From UBA8516 sp035457865 (GTDB lineage Archaea > Thermoproteota > Nitrososphaeria > Nitrososphaerales > Nitrosopumilaceae): a stretch of DNA of 17,565 bases. Position 1 is the first letter of the stretch. Each line of letters starts with the position of its first letter. The position numbers and the translations under genes are program-made. Location: the NCBI GenBank assembly GCA_035457865.1, contig DATIAR010000047.1, positions 1-17,565 on the forward strand, read 5' to 3'. Positions 1-5,664 of the stretch are shown one piece after another. Under the pieces are notes generated by a model. It did not search any database. It was given only the letters and a program-made list of their open reading frames with translations, and was not told the origin of the DNA.

Positions 1-483
1 ATTCCTGATCCAAAACCAATCTTTGATACCCTCATAGAGATTAGAGACAAAACCAAGATCCATGTAGAAATAACAGATCTTGTTGTACCACAAGTTGGAG
101 ACAGTCTAGAATATGCAAGAAAGCTATGCAAATTCATTTATGATGTGTTTGGTCCAGAAATGCCAATCCATTTTCTACGATTTCATCCTGATTATAAAAT
201 GATGGAATTTGAATCAACCCCAATAAAGACGCTTGAGAAACACTACGAGGTTGCTAAAAAAGAGGGACTAACTTATGTATATTTAGGAAACGTACCAGGT
301 CATCCTCTTGAGCACACTTACTGCTCACAATGCAACAATATTGTAGTCAAAAGATATGGTTATGACATCCAGGGTTGGAACATGGATGAGAATAACAACT
401 GCAAGTTTTGTGGAAACAAGATTCCTATAATAGGAAAACTACCAAAAGATTACAAACAAAGCAGATTCCAATTTGTTTGTTAA
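1..483 (+). CDS. amrS: AmmeMemoRadiSam-type radical SAM enzyme, C-terminal part (5' end outside window)
   Basis: The frame is open from base 1 to a TAA at 481-483, giving about 160 residues of a C-terminus. It reads as the end of the radical SAM barrel (strand EITDLVVPQVGD, then the FGPEMPIHFLRFHPDYKM segment) followed by a small zinc-ribbon-like tail with CSQC and CKFC pairs. This arrangement (a 'P.HF.RFHP' strand, 'YVY.GN.PGH', two CxxC pairs) is what I recognise from the AmmeMemoRadiSam system radical SAM proteins. Their biochemical role is not settled, and they usually occur with AMMECR1 and Memo homologues, which are not in this window. The SAM-cluster CxxxCxxC motif would lie upstream, outside the window. 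The gene converges on the next one and shares a TTAA double stop with it. Family call good; exact function unknown. Confidence 0.85.
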   Translation: MPDPKPIFDTLIEIRDKTKIHVEITDLVVPQVGDSLEYARKLCKFIYDVFGPEMPIHFLRFHPDYKMMEFESTPIKTLEKHYEVAKKEGLTYVYLGNVPGHPLEHTYCSQCNNIVVKRYGYDIQGWNMDENNNCKFCGNKIPIIGKLPKDYKQSRFQFVC

Positions 484-1121
484 ATCGCGATTGCCCGTAC
501 AGGTGAACCTGTTGCTCCCCTAAGTTTTAACGGTAAAACAATTAACTTGAAATGTACTCCAGAAATCTTTTCCAAATTACACAGGTTTTCTACAATTAAG
601 ACATTGTTACTTAACAAAATATGATGGACTGAAAAGGATGAATCTTTTCCCAGATCAATACTTGGTGAATCTATTCCAACTAAATTGATCCGTTTAGATG
701 CTAAATACTTTGCAGCATCGATTGATAAACCTGGGTTATTGTTAAAATAATGTTTTTTTATTAAATTTTTGTACCAACCAGTTGCAAAAATTATGGTTGA
801 ATTATGTAATATTTTTCCATATTTCTTTTCAAATTCAAGAATATCTTTTTTGGTAATAGATTGGTTTGAACCCTTCTTAATTCTAAATAAAGTTGCATCA
901 CAAACAAACCTCTCAAGGTGAATTTGATCCATCTTTAGGCCTTTGTCTATAAAGTGAAATGGTGCATCCATATGAGTTCCAGAGTGTGAGCTTAGAAAAA
1001 TAAGCTCCAAATTATATCCATCAATTTTATTTTTTGCCCATGATATGAATAGAGGCTGTGGTGATCCTGGAAAGCTTGGAAGTTGTGGAGAAATCTTCAA
1101 AGTTAAATCAATAATGGGCAT
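480..1121 (-). CDS. Cyclase / kynurenine-formamidase-like metal-dependent hydrolase
   Basis: This 213-residue protein starts MPIIDLTLKI. The hallmark metal-site motif HSGTHMDAPFHF is at residues 46-57 (His46, His50 and Asp52 as metal ligands). Near the C-terminus a segment like GIDSPSID, then SVHHILLSNNVLIVENLCNLE, matches the conserved second half of the cyclase (PF04199) family. Members hydrolyse N-formylkynurenine or related amides, or cyclise polyketides; no kynurenine-pathway neighbour is visible, so the substrate is unknown. I chose the ATG whose first base is 1121; a TTG directly before it (1124) is in frame and would add one residue. The length is normal for the family. The stop overlaps the stop of the convergent upstream gene by 4 bases. 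Confidence 0.88.
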   Translation of the reverse strand: MPIIDLTLKISPQLPSFPGSPQPLFISWAKNKIDGYNLELIFLSSHSGTHMDAPFHFIDKGLKMDQIHLERFVCDATLFRIKKGSNQSITKKDILEFEKKYGKILHNSTIIFATGWYKNLIKKHYFNNNPGLSIDAAKYLASKRINLVGIDSPSIDLGKDSSFSVHHILLSNNVLIVENLCNLEKISGVHFKLIVLPLKLRGATGSPVRAIAI

Positions 1122-1172
1122 CAAATTTTACTTAATATGCTAATTAATCAATTTGATGATCTCAATCAAAGG

Positions 1173-1180
1173 TTAAATAT
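1173..1180 (+). promoter_or_regulatory. TATA-like box for the Lrp-domain gene
   Basis: TTAAATAT lies about 21-28 bases before the ATG at 1201, the spacing expected for an archaeal TATA box driving a leaderless transcript. A GTGATC string at 1194-1199 resembles part of the archaeal Shine-Dalgarno sequence but sits almost on the ATG, so it is probably not used as one. Confidence 0.5.
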
Positions 1181-1200
1181 TGTAAAACAGAAGTGATCAT

Positions 1201-1461
1201 ATGCCAACAACGTACATCTTGTTGAATTCTGACTTGGGTTCTGATGTTGAAATAATCAAAAAGATTAAGGAAATATTAGATAAAGAAGGCAAATCTGTAC
1301 AGTACGAAGTCCAAGGTGTATACGGTGTTTATGATATAGTTGTCAAAATTTCATCAGACAGTATGGATCACCTAAGAAATATCATTACAAATAAGATTAG
1401 GAAGATCGATAAGGTCTATTCAACTTTAACCATGATGGTTATAGAAGAACAAGAACAATAA
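1201..1461 (+). CDS. Stand-alone Lrp/AsnC ligand-binding (RAM) domain protein
   Basis: This 86-residue protein matches the C-terminal effector-binding domain of Lrp/AsnC regulators (beta-alpha-beta-beta-alpha-beta, ACT-like): a first strand TYILLNSDLG, a helix, VQGVYGVYDIVVKI in the central hairpin, and a last strand YSTLTMMVIEE. There is no helix-turn-helix before it, since the frame starts directly at the RAM domain. The protein cannot bind DNA by itself in the usual way; such orphan domains generally form dimers or octamers that bind amino acids and may pair with full-length Lrp proteins. That role is family knowledge plus inference. It abuts the convergent aminotransferase with no gap. 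Confidence 0.9.
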   Translation: MPTTYILLNSDLGSDVEIIKKIKEILDKEGKSVQYEVQGVYGVYDIVVKISSDSMDHLRNIITNKIRKIDKVYSTLTMMVIEEQEQ

Positions 1462-2610
1462 TTACAATTTTTTAATAGCCTCTACTACTTTTAGAATTTC
1501 AGATTCAGTATTAAAAAAGTGCATCGAAGCCCTAATCACTTTTTTATTAAATATTTCTCGTACAGCAAGAATTATGTTTTGCTTTTCAAGTTTTTCTACA
1601 ATAGTTTTTGGATCCAGACCTTGAAACGCGAAAGATACTATACTGGTCCTTTTCTCCGATTCCTCTGGTCCATATAATGAGACACCTGCCACTTTTGATA
1701 GCTCATCACGTAACAAATTAGCAAGTTTTATGTTCTTTTTTCTAATACTGACTAACCCTAATCGTAATAGATAGACTATGGATGCTTCAAGTCCTGCTAC
1801 CCCCGACCAATTACGAAACCCAGCTTGAAACTTGGCTGGTATTTCCTTGTAAGCAATCTTGTCTTCATAAAAAATGGCTGATTCGCCACCAACCTGAAGG
1901 GGTTCTAGCAGATCACTTGATTCTTTTTTACAATAAAAAACACCCATTCCCATTGGCCCGCACAGCCATTTTGAACCGTTAAACGACATGAAATTACAAT
2001 TAATTTTATTTACATCAACATCCTCGATGCAACCAACAGTTTGAGCCGAATCTACAAAAAATGGAATATTTTTCTCATAAAGTAATTTTCCAATTTGCTC
2101 TACTGGAAGAATTGCTCCAGTGTTAAACAATGCATGACTCAAAACCACAAGACTGGTGTTGTTATCAATTCTTTGTTCAAGATGCTTAGTGTTAAAGAAC
2201 CCATTCTCATCAACCTCGATGTTTCTAACATCGATTTTTCTAGAAAGTCGAACCCATGGATAGTGGTTTGCTGGGTGTTCATGGTTTGAACCACGAATTA
2301 TGATATTAGATGAAGACTTTAGATTTAATCCGTTAGCAACCATGTTGACTCCATCTGTAGTGCTTTGTGTTAGTATGACTTCCTCAGGTTTACATTTTAT
2401 CAAATGAGAAATTGCCTTTCTTACAAGGAAGAGTTTCTCTCTCACTAGATCATCTGCAGTACTTGAATCAGGACCCATTTCGTTATATGTCACAAGAAAA
2501 TCAGTCATTGCCTTTATGCTTGAAATTGGCATAAGTGAAGTAGAAGCGTTGTTCAAATAGATTCTATTCTTATATGGAAAATCTTGTGCGACATCATAAT
2601 CTAAATTCAT
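1462..2610 (-). CDS. Class V PLP-dependent aminotransferase (SufS/isopenicillin-epimerase-like fold)
   Basis: This 382-residue fold-type I PLP enzyme starts with the family's RIYLNNASTSLMP signature (about residues 16-28). EHPANHYPW (111-119) corresponds to the EHHAN..PW segment of cysteine desulfurases, VDSAQ (186-190) carries the PLP-ring Asp187, and SKWLCGPMG (213-221) carries the Schiff-base Lys214. The C-terminal part RNWSGVAGLEA and VREIFNKKVIRASMHFFNT aligns with SufS/CsdA. The catalytic cysteine that SufS-type desulfurases carry in the 'R.G.hCaqP' loop is not seen there, so I call it an aminotransferase-V protein rather than a cysteine desulfurase. Possible reactions include epimerisation, lyase or transamination. 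The 27-base gap to the divergent gene is the whole upstream region. Confidence 0.9.
   Translation of the reverse strand: MNLDYDVAQDFPYKNRIYLNNASTSLMPISSIKAMTDFLVTYNEMGPDSSTADDLVREKLFLVRKAISHLIKCKPEEVILTQSTTDGVNMVANGLNLKSSSNIIIRGSNHEHPANHYPWVRLSRKIDVRNIEVDENGFFNTKHLEQRIDNNTSLVVLSHALFNTGAILPVEQIGKLLYEKNIPFFVDSAQTVGCIEDVDVNKINCNFMSFNGSKWLCGPMGMGVFYCKKESSDLLEPLQVGGESAIFYEDKIAYKEIPAKFQAGFRNWSGVAGLEASIVYLLRLGLVSIRKKNIKLANLLRDELSKVAGVSLYGPEESEKRTSIVSFAFQGLDPKTIVEKLEKQNIILAVREIFNKKVIRASMHFFNTESEILKVVEAIKKL
1468..1473 (+). terminator. T6 tract just after the Lrp-domain gene
   Basis: Six T residues lie 7 bases after the plus-strand stop, inside the 3' coding end of the convergent aminotransferase. Archaeal intrinsic termination uses such U-tracts without a required hairpin. 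The tract is short, so this is a weak call. Confidence 0.3.
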
Positions 2611-2637
2611 TATTATATTACAACATAACTAAGTTCC
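2611..2637. promoter_or_regulatory. 27-base divergent promoter region
   Basis: Only 27 bases separate the start codons of the aminotransferase (minus) and the RecA-like gene (plus). TATTATATTA at 2611-2620 sits about 18-27 bases before the plus ATG at 2638, fitting a leaderless start. A TATA box for the minus gene would have to lie inside the plus gene's first codons; TTTAAAAAT at 2643-2651 (ATTTTTAAA on the minus strand) is a candidate. The two promoters must therefore interpenetrate. Confidence 0.45.
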
Positions 2638-3255
2638 ATGTTGTTTAAAAATCATAATAGTGACTCCGACGATGATACACTTGATTTAGAAAGCATTCTT
2701 TCACAAATCAAAATTAATTCTATTTTATATTCAGATCCTTTTCTAAAAGCAGGTTTTATTGCAAAACTTGTTCAAGACTCAAAAATTGATATTTTATATT
2801 TAGACCTTGATTTATTGTACAGCGGATATGTAGTATCTGGTATGCTTACAACTCCTCCAAATCTTTCTTTATTTCAACCTACTATGGAGTCATGGAATAA
2901 AATCTTAACAAACATTGTAGTAAAACTAAGTATGAAAAAATCAATGATCATAGTTGATTCACTAAATGGACTTTATAACCTATTAAATGAAAAAAAAGAA
3001 ATCGGTAAACTAGTTAACTCATACCTAATGTTAATTGCAAGTATGGCAAGAAAAACTGATTCTTATGTTGTTGTAGCAAGCATGGCAAGATTTAAAAAAG
3101 AAGAAGGATGGGTACTGTCTCCTACAGGAAAGCGTCTTATTGAGACAAATATGGTAAAAAAAATACTCTTAAAACAAGACGACTCTGGAATAATACTTGA
3201 TTTTCTAAATAAGGAAGAAACTGTTATTCCTTCAAACTTGATTCCACTAATCTAA
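2638..3255 (+). CDS. RecA/RadA-superfamily-like protein lacking a Walker A motif
   Basis: This 205-residue protein has no confident named family. A strand-plus-Asp segment MIIVDSLNGLYNLL (103-116) looks like the Walker B of RecA/RadA/RAD55 proteins. It is followed by a helix, a second strand DSYVVVASMA (141-150), and a segment PTGKRLIETNMVKKILLKQD (162-181) that parallels the 'GG..L.H.a..r..L' region of RadA. Where a P-loop is expected (about 28-40) the sequence is ILYSDPFLKAGF, with no GxxxxGK[ST], so ATP binding by the usual route is unlikely. The first 20 residues are rich in Asp and Ser. It may be a non-catalytic paralogue that regulates RadA or another complex, as RAD55-like proteins can; this is inference. 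It overlaps the convergent parvulin gene by 9 bases. Confidence 0.8.
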   Translation: MLFKNHNSDSDDDTLDLESILSQIKINSILYSDPFLKAGFIAKLVQDSKIDILYLDLDLLYSGYVVSGMLTTPPNLSLFQPTMESWNKILTNIVVKLSMKKSMIIVDSLNGLYNLLNEKKEIGKLVNSYLMLIASMARKTDSYVVVASMARFKKEEGWVLSPTGKRLIETNMVKKILLKQDDSGIILDFLNKEETVIPSNLIPLI

Positions 3256-3522
3256 CCGCTTTATAATGTGATAACCAAACTGGGTCTTGACTATGTCGGA
3301 AACTTGACCCTTTTCTAAAGCAAAGGCCGCCTTTTCAAATTCTTGCACCATCACTCCCCGCCCAAAAAAACCAAGATCTCCACCTCGCTTCTTTGAGCTA
3401 TCTATGGAATGCTGTTTAGCTAGATTCGCAAAACTTTCTCCACTTGCAATTTTTGTTCTAATTTCTTGTGCCAAACTTAGCTTTTCCACTAGAATGTGTG
3501 CACAATGAACTTTGTTTACCAT
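3247..3522 (-). CDS. Parvulin-type peptidyl-prolyl cis/trans isomerase (stand-alone, small)
   Basis: This 91-residue protein is a bare PpiC/rotamase domain. CAHILVEKLSLAQEI at the N-terminus carries the first conserved His; GESFANLAKQHSIDSS, then RGGDLGFFGRGVMVQEFEKA and a final TQFGYHIIKRLD carry the GDLGFF, FEKAAF and GYHIIK signatures with the second His. It catalyses prolyl-bond isomerisation in protein folding. Small single-domain parvulins of this size are known from Cenarchaeum symbiosum and Nitrosopumilus maritimus (PinA/NmPin). No signal peptide is visible. The ATG at 3522 is supported by a TATA-like box 21-28 bases upstream. Confidence in family is very high; clients are unknown. 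Confidence 0.96.
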   Translation of the reverse strand: MVNKVHCAHILVEKLSLAQEIRTKIASGESFANLAKQHSIDSSKKRGGDLGFFGRGVMVQEFEKAAFALEKGQVSDIVKTQFGYHIIKRLD

Positions 3523-3542
3523 AGATTTGAAAATGAAAACAA

Positions 3543-3550
3543 ATTATAAA
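3543..3550 (-). promoter_or_regulatory. TATA-like box for the parvulin gene
   Basis: On the minus strand this reads TTTATAAT, 21-28 bases before the ATG at 3522, which fits a leaderless archaeal promoter. Confidence 0.55.
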
Positions 3551-3643
3551 AAAACGTCGATCAGTTTAATTTTAAAATGACACATAATTCCAAAAATTTA
3601 GAATTATTAATTAGGAAAAGCTAACAATTCATTTTTTGTAACA

Positions 3644-3673
3644 CCGTTATAAAATTTCCAAACGCCGTTATAA
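3644..3673. repeat. Tandem CCGTTATAA repeats, spaced 21 bp, upstream of the ferredoxin gene
   Basis: CCGTTATAA occurs at 3644-3652 and again at 3665-3673, exactly 21 bases apart (two helical turns), about 60-90 bases before the ferredoxin ATG. The second copy continues into GTTATAAC, a perfect 8-base palindrome; the first has GTTATAAA. Position upstream of a TATA box and helical phasing suggest a binding site for a regulator on one face of the DNA. Either copy could instead be a TATA-like element. Confidence 0.4.
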
Positions 3674-3691
3674 CATCGATTTTTTGAGGAA

Positions 3692-3700
3692 GTTATATTA
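3692..3700 (+). promoter_or_regulatory. TATA-like box for the ferredoxin gene
   Basis: GTTATATTA lies 31-39 bases before the ATG at 3731, predicting a transcript with a very short leader of roughly 5-10 bases. The 208-base gap from 3523 to 3730 otherwise holds the parvulin promoter, the CCGTTATAA pair and AT-rich sequence; I see no RNA gene in it. Confidence 0.45.
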
Positions 3701-3730
3701 AGATCCATTGAGAAAGATTATTCGATAAAC

Positions 3731-4030
3731 ATGCCAGTTGGAATTATTCCAGATATAGGCGAACAAATGTGTATAGGATGTGCACTTTGCGTAGAGATTT
3801 GTACATCACTAGGACCAGACGTATTAAGAGTTAAACCAGTAGAAGGCTGGAAGCGAGGTAAGGCATTTGTATTTTATCCAGAAAGATGCATCTCTGACGG
3901 AGCATGCATTGGAGTTTGCCCAACAAAGGCAATCTTTTGGATGAGACCAATGGACTTTACTGTCGGACAACCAGTACCATTGTACAGAAACTCTGTATTC
4001 GTTAAAGGTTGGACTGAACTAGCAGATTAA
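3731..4030 (+). CDS. Ferredoxin with one 4Fe-4S motif and one Asp-substituted cluster motif
   Basis: This 99-residue soluble protein has two iron-sulfur motifs. The first is Cys14-x2-Cys17-x2-Cys20-x3-Cys24. The second is Cys53-x2-Asp56-x2-Cys59-x3-Cys63-Pro, in which Asp replaces the second cysteine. The CISDGAC...CP form is what archaeal seven-iron ferredoxins such as those of Sulfolobus use for a [3Fe-4S] cluster (or an Asp-ligated 4Fe-4S cluster). There the Asp-type motif precedes the all-Cys motif; here the order is reversed. About 28 residues separate the motifs, and a 36-residue tail rich in aromatic and Pro residues follows. The long His-containing N-terminal zinc extension of Sulfolobus ferredoxins is absent. 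It presumably carries electrons for central metabolism; the partner is unknown. Confidence 0.92.
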   Translation: MPVGIIPDIGEQMCIGCALCVEICTSLGPDVLRVKPVEGWKRGKAFVFYPERCISDGACIGVCPTKAIFWMRPMDFTVGQPVPLYRNSVFVKGWTELAD

Positions 4031-4043
4031 GTCCTACAATAAC

Positions 4044-4070
4044 TTCTTTTTATTATCTAGTTTTAGTTTT
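4044..4070 (+). terminator. T-rich stretch after the ferredoxin gene
   Basis: Repeated T runs (TTCTTTTTATT, then TAGTTTTAGTTTT) start 14 bases after the ferredoxin stop. They resemble archaeal oligo-U terminators with no clear hairpin. The position between a stop and the next TATA box supports the call. Confidence 0.45.
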
Positions 4071-4082
4071 AACTATAGCTGT

Positions 4083-4091
4083 GTAAATATA
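4083..4091 (+). promoter_or_regulatory. TATA-like box for the phosphatase gene
   Basis: GTAAATATA lies 23-31 bases before the ATG at 4114, the spacing of a leaderless archaeal promoter. Confidence 0.55.
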
Positions 4092-4113
4092 CGGAAAAAT
4101 TCTACTTATCTCA

Positions 4114-4608
4114 ATGAGTAAACCAGGTAATCTGTGGCGTAAGGTACATGGAAGAATTACAAAAAAACCAACTAACTTTAGTTGGCTAATCAACGACAAG
4201 CTTGCTGGTAGCGGAATGCCAACATCATTTGCAGAATTAGAATGGGTCATCAAAACCGGTGTAAAATCTGTTGTAACAATGACAGAAGAACCTCTACCCG
4301 AATCTTGGATTAAAAATATAAAATATCTTCATGTACCTACAGAGGATCTTTCTGCACCAGATATGGAAAAAATCGATAACACTGTAGACTATATCCATGA
4401 AAGAATAAAAAATAACGAACCTACAATGGTTCATTGCGCTGCAGGAATTGGTAGGACAGGTACAATTCTAGCATGTTATCTTATCAAATATCATGGCCTC
4501 TCCACAAAAGACGCGATTGACAAAGTGCGCAAAGAAAGACCTGGTTCTATACAATCAGAATCTCAAGAAATAGCAATAGGACTATATCATAAATTCATTA
4601 ATCGGTAA
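4114..4608 (+). CDS. Dual-specificity / tyrosine protein phosphatase
   Basis: This 164-residue protein carries the cysteine-phosphatase P-loop VHCAAGIGRTG at residues 106-116, with nucleophile Cys108 and phosphate-binding Arg114. The general-acid loop upstream is HVPTEDLSAPD (73-83), with Asp78 the likely acid. An N-terminal segment NFSWLINDKLAGSGMP is typical of archaeal DUSP-like enzymes. Length and order match the small archaeal protein tyrosine phosphatases (for example SsoPTP, about 160 residues). It would dephosphorylate Tyr and possibly Ser/Thr residues in the cytoplasm; no kinase is next to it. The start ATG is set by the TATA-like box upstream. The stop directly abuts the stop of the small minus-strand gene. 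Confidence 0.95.
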   Translation: MSKPGNLWRKVHGRITKKPTNFSWLINDKLAGSGMPTSFAELEWVIKTGVKSVVTMTEEPLPESWIKNIKYLHVPTEDLSAPDMEKIDNTVDYIHERIKNNEPTMVHCAAGIGRTGTILACYLIKYHGLSTKDAIDKVRKERPGSIQSESQEIAIGLYHKFINR

Positions 4609-4764
4609 CTATTCTGGTATTGAAGTAGTTACCATCTTTCCATTTTCAAGTTTAATGAATAGATATCTGTTGTCCTTGAAAATTAGTGTTATCTCATTTT
4701 CTTTTTCAGACTTGTCTTCAATTTCAAGCAGTTCTTGACCTCTGATCCCATCAAATTTTGTCAT
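4609..4764 (-). CDS. Small conserved-looking hypothetical protein (51 residues)
   Basis: This frame runs ATG (4764-4762) to TAG (4611-4609) and encodes 51 residues starting MTKFDGIRGQELLEIEDKSE and ending NGKMVTTSIPE. The composition is like a folded soluble protein: acidic N-half, then alternating hydrophobic strands ITLIFKDNRYLFIKLE, suggesting a small beta-sheet domain. Support for a real gene: it fills the gap between two genes exactly, with its stop abutting the phosphatase stop; a GGTGGAG purine stretch is 8-14 bases before the ATG; and a TATA-like GGATATAAAT sits about 21-30 bases upstream. No family is recognised. It could also be translated from a transcript shared with the 180-residue gene upstream. 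Confidence 0.65.
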   Translation of the reverse strand: MTKFDGIRGQELLEIEDKSEKENEITLIFKDNRYLFIKLENGKMVTTSIPE

Positions 4765-4784
4765 ATTTTTGCTCCACCAATTCC

Positions 4785-4794
4785 ATTTATATCC
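4785..4794 (-). promoter_or_regulatory. TATA-like box for the 51-residue gene
   Basis: On the minus strand it reads GGATATAAAT, 21-30 bases before the ATG at 4764, and ends at the last base of the preceding gene's stop. The same ten bases (GGATATAAAT) occur before the next minus gene at 5348-5357. Confidence 0.5.
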
Positions 4795-5336
4795 TATTTG
4801 GTAATTTTGATCTCAATTTCTTCTGAATGAGTCTTTTCACTAAAAGATTCTGTATAATCATGTTTTAACCAAGAAACAAAAACTTCTGCTCCTATCTTAT
4901 GCTTGCCTTCACCAAGTTCGGAAGCACTGAATTCCATTTTTTCATCAAAATCAAGAAGCATTTCTTGTGCCTCCGTTTGTGTTCTTGGAATAAACGGCTC
5001 AAAATTCTTTGCTATTTGTACCCAGATCTTTCTCTCTGCTATCTGAGTAAGCTTTGGGCTACGTGTCCAAAAAATAGCAGCTTTTCGATAAGTGTCTTGG
5101 GGTTTTCCAATCTCACGTTTTCGTAATCCACCGGTGTAAAGTTTCACTCCATATTTTACCTTGAATGCATTATCATGTTTATTGTACGCTTTCTCCCAGC
5201 TTTTTTCATTCCATGCTTCGCGTAGTGCTCCCATAATAGAAAATTTTACATTTATTACGACATTTTCATTTAACTTGAATTCATCATTTGATTTTACTAA
5301 TTCTATATTACCAATAAAGCTCTTTTCAGCAGTCAC
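4794..5336 (-). CDS. Hypothetical protein, 180 residues
   Basis: I do not recognise the family. The frame begins with GTG (MTAEKSFIGN) and has no better start before it. It appears soluble with no signal peptide. The first part (NENVVINVKFSIMG) and the last part (KHKIGAEVFVSWL and EEIEIKITK) look like beta-strands of an Ig-like or arrestin-like sandwich. The middle is rich in Trp, Lys and Arg (for example WEKAYNKHD, AAIFWTRSP, RKIWVQIAKNFEPF), suggesting an inserted helical or basic surface. Codon and amino-acid use resemble the neighbours, so it is probably a lineage-specific archaeal protein. It is divergent from rpoL and upstream of the 51-residue gene. Confidence 0.75.
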   Translation of the reverse strand: MTAEKSFIGNIELVKSNDEFKLNENVVINVKFSIMGALREAWNEKSWEKAYNKHDNAFKVKYGVKLYTGGLRKREIGKPQDTYRKAAIFWTRSPKLTQIAERKIWVQIAKNFEPFIPRTQTEAQEMLLDFDEKMEFSASELGEGKHKIGAEVFVSWLKHDYTESFSEKTHSEEIEIKITK

Positions 5337-5347
5337 GCACCGTAATG

Positions 5348-5357
5348 ATTTATATCC
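5348..5357. promoter_or_regulatory. TATA-like element between the 180-residue gene and rpoL
   Basis: ATTTATATCC (plus) reads GGATATAAAT (minus). For rpoL it ends 26 bases before the ATG at 5383, a good fit for a leaderless or nearly leaderless transcript. For the minus gene it is only about 12-21 bases before the GTG, closer than ideal, so its main use is probably rpoL. Confidence 0.5.
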
Positions 5358-5382
5358 TCAATAAGTGTTTTTTTGATTTACA

Positions 5383-5664
5383 ATGGATGCAAAGATAACA
5401 GACTCTTCTTCAAAAGAAATCAGCTTGACCATAACAAAATCTGACATCGGCACATTATACATAGTGCAACATGAATTACTAAAAGAACCAGGTGTAGAAT
5501 TTGCTGGCGTCATAATGAAACATCCACTTACTAAAGAATATTGGATGCGTGTTAATACATCAAAAGGAAGTCCATTAAAGGAAATTGAAAAGGCCACAAA
5601 GACTGCCATTGAGTATGCGAATGAATTAAAAAAATTAGTAAATTCTAAAATTAAAGGTGCTTAA
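5383..5664 (+). CDS. rpoL: DNA-directed RNA polymerase subunit L (Rpo11)
   Basis: This 93-residue protein aligns with archaeal Rpo11/RpoL, the partner of Rpo3 in the alpha-like assembly platform of RNA polymerase. The family signature is visible as SDIGTLYIVQHELLKEPGV (a variant of the 'HTLGN.L...L...p.V' helix), then FAGVIMKHPLTKEYWMRVNT (strands with the conserved HPL and T) and a C-terminal helix KATKTAIEYANELKKLV. Length is normal for the family. The usual His of 'HTLGN' is replaced (SDIGT), a mild divergence. The stop is followed with no gap by the tfs ATG, so both are in one operon, a fitting pair of transcription proteins. Confidence 0.95.
   Translation: MDAKITDSSSKEISLTITKSDIGTLYIVQHELLKEPGVEFAGVIMKHPLTKEYWMRVNTSKGSPLKEIEKATKTAIEYANELKKLVNSKIKGA

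Noticed and set aside
3523..3730. A possible small RNA or tRNA in the 208-base gap
   Set aside because: No cloverleaf, no conserved T-loop sequence and no GC-rich stem is visible; promoter elements and the repeat pair explain the gap.
5358..5609. An 83-codon minus-strand open frame over rpoL
   Set aside because: It covers the conserved Rpo11 frame on the opposite strand and has no recognisable domain.
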